Source: Bacteroides gallinarum DSM 18171 = JCM 13658 (GTDB taxonomy: Bacteria > Bacteroidota > Bacteroidia > Bacteroidales > Bacteroidaceae). Taken from it: 36,565 nt of DNA. Each line of letters opens with the position of its first letter. The first letter of the stretch is position 1. Made by a program: the position numbers and the translations under genes. Location: NCBI RefSeq assembly GCF_000374365.1, contig NZ_KB894157.1, positions 1-36,565 on the forward strand, in the 5' to 3' direction. Shown here one piece after another: positions 33,245 to 36,565 of the stretch. A model generated the notes under the pieces. That model searched no databases. It was not told the DNA's origin and saw only the letters and a program-made list of their open reading frames with translations.

Positions 33245-34510
33245 ATGAAAGTTTTAATGTTTGGTTGGGAATTTCCTCCCAAAATATACGGCGGTCTTGC
33301 AGTTGCATCATACGGAATAACTAAAGGACTGAGTTTGCAGGGAGATGTGGAAACTACTTTCTGTATGCCCAAACCCTCTGGCGAGGAAGAGAATTTCCTG
33401 AATATAATCGGTATGAACCAAGTGCCTATCGTATGGCGTAACGTAGATTACGATTATTTGAAGTCGCGTCTGTCCACGATGACTCCGGAGCAATACTATG
33501 CTTTGCGCGACCATATTTATTCTGATTTCTCTTATATGCATGTCAATGACCTCGGCTGTATGGAATTTGCCGGCGGCTATCCGGGAAACCTGCACGAAGA
33601 AATCAATAATTTCTCGATTATAGCCGGTGTCGTGGCACGCCAGCAGGAATTCGACATTATCCATGCGCACGACTGGCTTACATATCCGGCAGGCGTGCAT
33701 GCCAAAATGGTAAGCGGCAAGCCGCTTTGCATCCATGTGCATGCAACGGATTTCGACCGTTCCCGCGGCAAGGTCAATCCTACCGTTTATTCCATGGAGA
33801 AGAACGGTATGGACTATGCGGACTGCATTATGTGCGTATCGGAGCTTACCCGCCGCACGGTTATCAACGAGTATCACCAAGACCCAAGAAAAGTGTTCGC
33901 CATGCATAATGCGGTATATCCGCTCTCGCAGGAGCTTCAGGATATTCCGCGCCCAGACCACTCCAAGGAGAAAGTGGTGACTTTCCTTGGACGCATCACC
34001 ATGCAGAAAGGACCGGAATACTTTGTGGAAGCTGCCGCACTGGTATTGCAGCGTACCCGCAATATACGCTTCGTAATGGCAGGTTCGGGCGATATGCTGA
34101 ATGCCATGATTAACCTGGCTGCCGAACGGGGCATTGCCGACCGCTTCCACTTCCCCGGCTTCATGAAAGGCAAGCAGGTGTACGAGGTTTATAAGAATAG
34201 CGATGTATTCGTTATGCCTTCCGTTTCCGAGCCTTTCGGTATCGCTCCGTTGGAAGCCATGCAGTGCGGAACGCCCTCTATCATCTCCAAGCAGTCGGGA
34301 TGCGGTGAAATTCTCGATAAGGTGATTAAGACCGATTATTGGGATATTCACGCTATGGCGGATGCTATCTATTCTATCTGCATAAATCCGTCCCTTTTCC
34401 GTTATCTCCAGGAAGAAGGCAAGAAGGAAGTGGACGGAATTACCTGGGAGAAGGTAGGCTTGAGAATTCGTGCCCTCTATGAGGATGTATTAAGAAACTA
34501 TGGTAAATAA
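33245..34510 (+). CDS. Glycogen-synthase-like glycosyltransferase (GT4/GT5 type)
   Basis: A 421-residue GT-B enzyme. The start MKVLMFGWEFPPKIYGGLAV has the donor-side loop; a long segment holds DIIHAHDWLTYPAG; the C-terminal half has FLGRITMQKGPEYFVEAA, MAGSGDMLNAMI and SEPFGIAPLEAMQCG (E-x7-E). It likely makes alpha-1,4-glucan from ADP- or UDP-glucose; it is closer in layout to GT4-like glycogen synthases than to E. coli GlgA. A ribosome site AGGAGGAACG precedes the ATG. It is second in the operon. Confidence 0.9.
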   Translation: MKVLMFGWEFPPKIYGGLAVASYGITKGLSLQGDVETTFCMPKPSGEEENFLNIIGMNQVPIVWRNVDYDYLKSRLSTMTPEQYYALRDHIYSDFSYMHVNDLGCMEFAGGYPGNLHEEINNFSIIAGVVARQQEFDIIHAHDWLTYPAGVHAKMVSGKPLCIHVHATDFDRSRGKVNPTVYSMEKNGMDYADCIMCVSELTRRTVINEYHQDPRKVFAMHNAVYPLSQELQDIPRPDHSKEKVVTFLGRITMQKGPEYFVEAAALVLQRTRNIRFVMAGSGDMLNAMINLAAERGIADRFHFPGFMKGKQVYEVYKNSDVFVMPSVSEPFGIAPLEAMQCGTPSIISKQSGCGEILDKVIKTDYWDIHAMADAIYSICINPSLFRYLQEEGKKEVDGITWEKVGLRIRALYEDVLRNYGK

Positions 34511-34527
34511 TAAAATAATAAATACAA

Positions 34528-35997
34528 ATGAGAACTATCTGTCTTTATTTTGAGATACATCAAATTATACATCTGAAACGTTATCGTTTCTTTGATATCG
34601 GTACAAATCATTATTATTACGATGATTATGCTAATGAAACAAGTATCAATGAGGTAGCCGAGCGTTCGTACATCCCGGCACTGAATACCCTCATCGAAAT
34701 GGTGAAGAACTCGGGTGGCGCGTTCAAGGTGGCTCTGTCTATCTCGGGTGTGGCATTGGAGCAACTGGAAATCCATGCGCCTGCCGTAATCGATTTGCTG
34801 CACCAGCTCAATGATACGGGTTGTTGCGAGTTCCTGGCAGAACCGTATTCACACGGCCTTTCTTCGTTAGCTAACGAAGATTGCTTCAAGGAAGAAGTGA
34901 TGCGCCAGAGTGCGAAGATGAAACAGATGTTCGGGAAAGCTCCGAAAGTGTTCCGTAATTCCAGCTTGATTTACAACGACGAGATTGGCGCCGTAGTGGC
35001 AAGTATGGGCTTCAAGGGAATGCTGACCGAGGGAGCCAAGCATGTGCTCGGCTGGAAGAGCCCGCACTACGTGTACCATTGCAATATGAATCCGAACCTG
35101 AAACTGCTGTTGCGCGATTTTAAGTTGTCCGATGATATAAGTTTGCGCTTCTCTAACTCCGAATGGAACGAATATCCATTGTTTGCCGATAAGTATATCA
35201 GTTGGATTGATGCCTTCCCGCAGGAAGAACAGGTTATCAACATCTTTATGGAGCTTTGCTCATTAGGCATGTCGCAGCCTTTGTCCTCCAATATCCTGGA
35301 ATTCCTGAAAGCGCTTCCCATGTGTGCAAAAGAGAAAGGGATTACCTTCTCCACCCCTACGGAGATTGTCACCAAGTTGAAGTCTGTTTCGCAGTTGGAT
35401 GTTCCTTATCCTATGTCGTGGGTAGACGAGGAAAGGGATACGAGCTGTTGGCTGGGTAATGTAATGCAGCGCGAGGCTTTCAATAAGTTGTATAGCGTGG
35501 CCGAACGTGTACATATCTGCGATGACCGCCGTATCAAGCAAGACTGGGATTATTTGCAGGCAAGCAATAACTTCCGCTTTATGACGACCAAGAATAGCGG
35601 TGTAGGGCTGAATCGCGGTATTTATGAATCGCCTTACGATGCATTTACCAACTATATGAATATCCTGGGCGATTTTATCAAGCGTGTCGATTCCCTCTAT
35701 CCGGTAGATATCGATAACGAAGAACTGAATGCTCTGCTGACTACAATCAAGAACCAGGGGGATGAAATAGAAGAACTTCATAAAGAGCTGGAAAAGGCGC
35801 AGAATAAGTTGGAGAAGGAAAAAGTCGCCGAGAAGAAGAAAGAGGCAAAAGCTGCTGCTCCTAAAGCTGCTAAAGTTGCTGCTCCTAAGGCTACTGCTGC
35901 TAAAACTGCTCCTAAAGCTACTGCTGCTAAGGCTGCCAAACCTGCTGCAAAGAAAGCTGCATCAAAAAAGACCGCTGCAAAGCCTGATAAAGAGTAA
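34528..35997 (+). CDS. GH57 alpha-amylase-like protein with Lys/Ala-rich tail
   Basis: A 489-residue protein. Residues about 1-390 match GH57: MRTICLYFEIHQIIHLKRYRF-like start, FKVALSISGVALEQLE, FLAEPYSHGLSSL, PKVFRNSSLIYNDEI, GFKGMLTEGAKHVLGW, LSDDISLRFSN. The segment FRNSSLIY has Ser where GH57 amylases, as I recall, have Glu (FRNTELIY), the likely nucleophile, so it may be catalytically altered. Residues about 400-435 form a coiled coil (IEELHKELEKAQNKLEKEK), and about 436-489 is a K/A/P-rich histone-H1-like tail (KAAAPKAAKVAAPKATAAKT). Length is near typical for Bacteroides GH57 except for the tail. It ends the glycogen operon. Confidence 0.85.
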   Translation: MRTICLYFEIHQIIHLKRYRFFDIGTNHYYYDDYANETSINEVAERSYIPALNTLIEMVKNSGGAFKVALSISGVALEQLEIHAPAVIDLLHQLNDTGCCEFLAEPYSHGLSSLANEDCFKEEVMRQSAKMKQMFGKAPKVFRNSSLIYNDEIGAVVASMGFKGMLTEGAKHVLGWKSPHYVYHCNMNPNLKLLLRDFKLSDDISLRFSNSEWNEYPLFADKYISWIDAFPQEEQVINIFMELCSLGMSQPLSSNILEFLKALPMCAKEKGITFSTPTEIVTKLKSVSQLDVPYPMSWVDEERDTSCWLGNVMQREAFNKLYSVAERVHICDDRRIKQDWDYLQASNNFRFMTTKNSGVGLNRGIYESPYDAFTNYMNILGDFIKRVDSLYPVDIDNEELNALLTTIKNQGDEIEELHKELEKAQNKLEKEKVAEKKKEAKAAAPKAAKVAAPKATAAKTAPKATAAKAAKPAAKKAASKKTAAKPDKE

Positions 35998-36020
35998 GAC
36001 CTCGTCTTAAATAATGTGTG

Positions 36021-36060
36021 AAGTCCTCCGCGCTTTGGTAAAGTGCGGGGGACTTTTCTT
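36021..36060 (+). terminator. Terminator of the glycogen operon
   Basis: AAGTCCTCCGCGCTTT (36021-36036) pairs imperfectly with AAGTGCGGGGGACTT (36041-36055), followed by T-rich bases. It is 24 nt after the GH57 stop. Confidence 0.75.
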
Positions 36061-36125
36061 TATGCGTACCGACTTTATATGTCCTTTGATATGGGAAGTA
36101 CCCACGCCTTGGTACGGTAAATACT

Positions 36126-36154
36126 AAAGTGTGGTATTTTTTGTGCCACACTTT
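36126..36154. repeat. Hairpin with TTTGGTACGG-type flanks
   Basis: AAAGTGTGG (36126-36134) and CCACACTTT (36146-36154) form a perfect 9-bp stem. A word TTGGTACGG occurs on each side (near 36110 and 36176). No gene is seen from 35998 to 36483. Confidence 0.55.
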
Positions 36155-36335
36155 GCTATCTCTTGTACTACGCTTTGGTACGGATACTATACGGAAGAAG
36201 CCGAAAAAGATAGAGGCTTTCTTCTTTTTATATACGGATTGCATGAGTCTTGGAAAGAGAGCTTGTGAGCATACTATCGCTTCATTACCGTATAAATAGA
36301 ATAGGGATATTCAGTAAATGTCCCTAAAAATCAAG

Positions 36336-36383
36336 ATGGCATATGAAGATGATAGAGCATACTCACTTCATATGCCATTTTTA
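36336..36383 (+). terminator. Rho-independent terminator-like hairpin
   Basis: ATGGCATATGAAG (36336-36348) pairs perfectly with CTTCATATGCCAT (36366-36378), followed by TTTTT. It is far from the GH57 stop; it may serve a transcript from the right edge or mark an IS boundary. Confidence 0.65.
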
Positions 36384-36483
36384 TAGTCCTATTCCTGTAA
36401 TTTCTCACACAATCTTACCCTACAAGACATGACGCTCGGGAAGAAGTCTGAAGACATCTTCTGCCTCTGCCTGTAAAATCATA

Positions 36484-36565
36484 TCATGCCGCTTTCACCG
36501 TCCTGTTCCTGATCTTGTCTATCATCAGTACGGCATTTGCCGTATGTATTCCAAAGAAAATCCAC
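36484..36565 (-). CDS. Possible 3' end of a transposase-like gene (cut by window edge)
   Basis: On the minus strand a frame open from the edge reads 26 residues ending in HTANAVLMIDKIRNRTVKAA and stops at 36484-36486. The length is too short to prove coding; the sequence resembles a conserved C-terminus and could be a transposase, but the family is not recognised. The other two minus frames stop earlier; the plus frame is open but would be strongly hydrophobic (ending AVCIPKKIH). Confidence 0.3.
   Translation of the reverse strand, partial: WIFFGIHTANAVLMIDKIRNRTVKAA

Overview
The window looks like a chromosomal segment of a gut Bacteroides or a close Bacteroidaceae relative. The evidence is an UpxY-type NusG-like gene heading a capsule operon, many promoters of the Bacteroidetes primary-sigma form (TAnnTTTG, often with TTTG about 20 nt upstream), and housekeeping genes with Bacteroides-like sequences (M3 dipeptidase, S41 protease, MarC, Crp/Fnr, a glycogen operon). 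Species cannot be decided from sequence alone.

Left part (1-11.7 kb). The window opens inside an ISL3-like transposase whose end carries two tandem 30-bp repeats. Two minus-strand tRNAs (Tyr, Gly), ribH and a membrane-anchored TPR protein follow. Divergent to these is recF with a DUF721 (DciA-like) gene. A minus-strand group then encodes an M3 dipeptidase, a lipoprotein, a dCMP-deaminase-like enzyme, an S41 protease, 5-formyl-THF cyclo-ligase and a PHP phosphatase. Next come gap (GAPDH) and a divergent mscL.

Centre (12-26.5 kb). A minus-strand capsule/exopolysaccharide locus is read from a strong-looking promoter at 26.5 kb. Its promoter-proximal half has ordinary GC and encodes UpxY, a WecA/MraY-like initiating transferase, Wza-like export lipoprotein, Wzc tyrosine kinase and CpsB-type PHP phosphatase. 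The distal half (about 12.0-20.3 kb) is visibly AT-rich and encodes NeuB-like synthase, an asparagine-synthase-like PP-loop enzyme, a decayed hexapeptide acyltransferase, a flippase, a capsule-synthesis-like transferase, a Wzy-like polymerase and a GT4 glycosyltransferase. The halves are separated by 400 bp without a gene, containing a 138-bp inverted-repeat element with a (CG)5 core. This suggests a conserved assembly module joined to a replaceable sugar-specific cassette.

Right part (26.8-36.6 kb). guaA, a Crp/Fnr regulator, marC, a tandem array of about eight 43-52 bp units, and a rhomboid protease lead to a three-gene glycogen/alpha-glucan operon: debranching enzyme, glycogen-synthase-like glycosyltransferase, and a GH57 protein with a Lys/Ala-rich histone-H1-like tail. 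The last 570 bp hold hairpins and a possible partial gene running off the edge.

Most interesting are the three-lesion acyltransferase, the IR/(CG)5 element at the cassette junction, the palindrome in the upxY leader, the lone NeuB beside a Cys-less Asn-synthase-like protein, and the GH57 with an altered conserved motif and basic tail.
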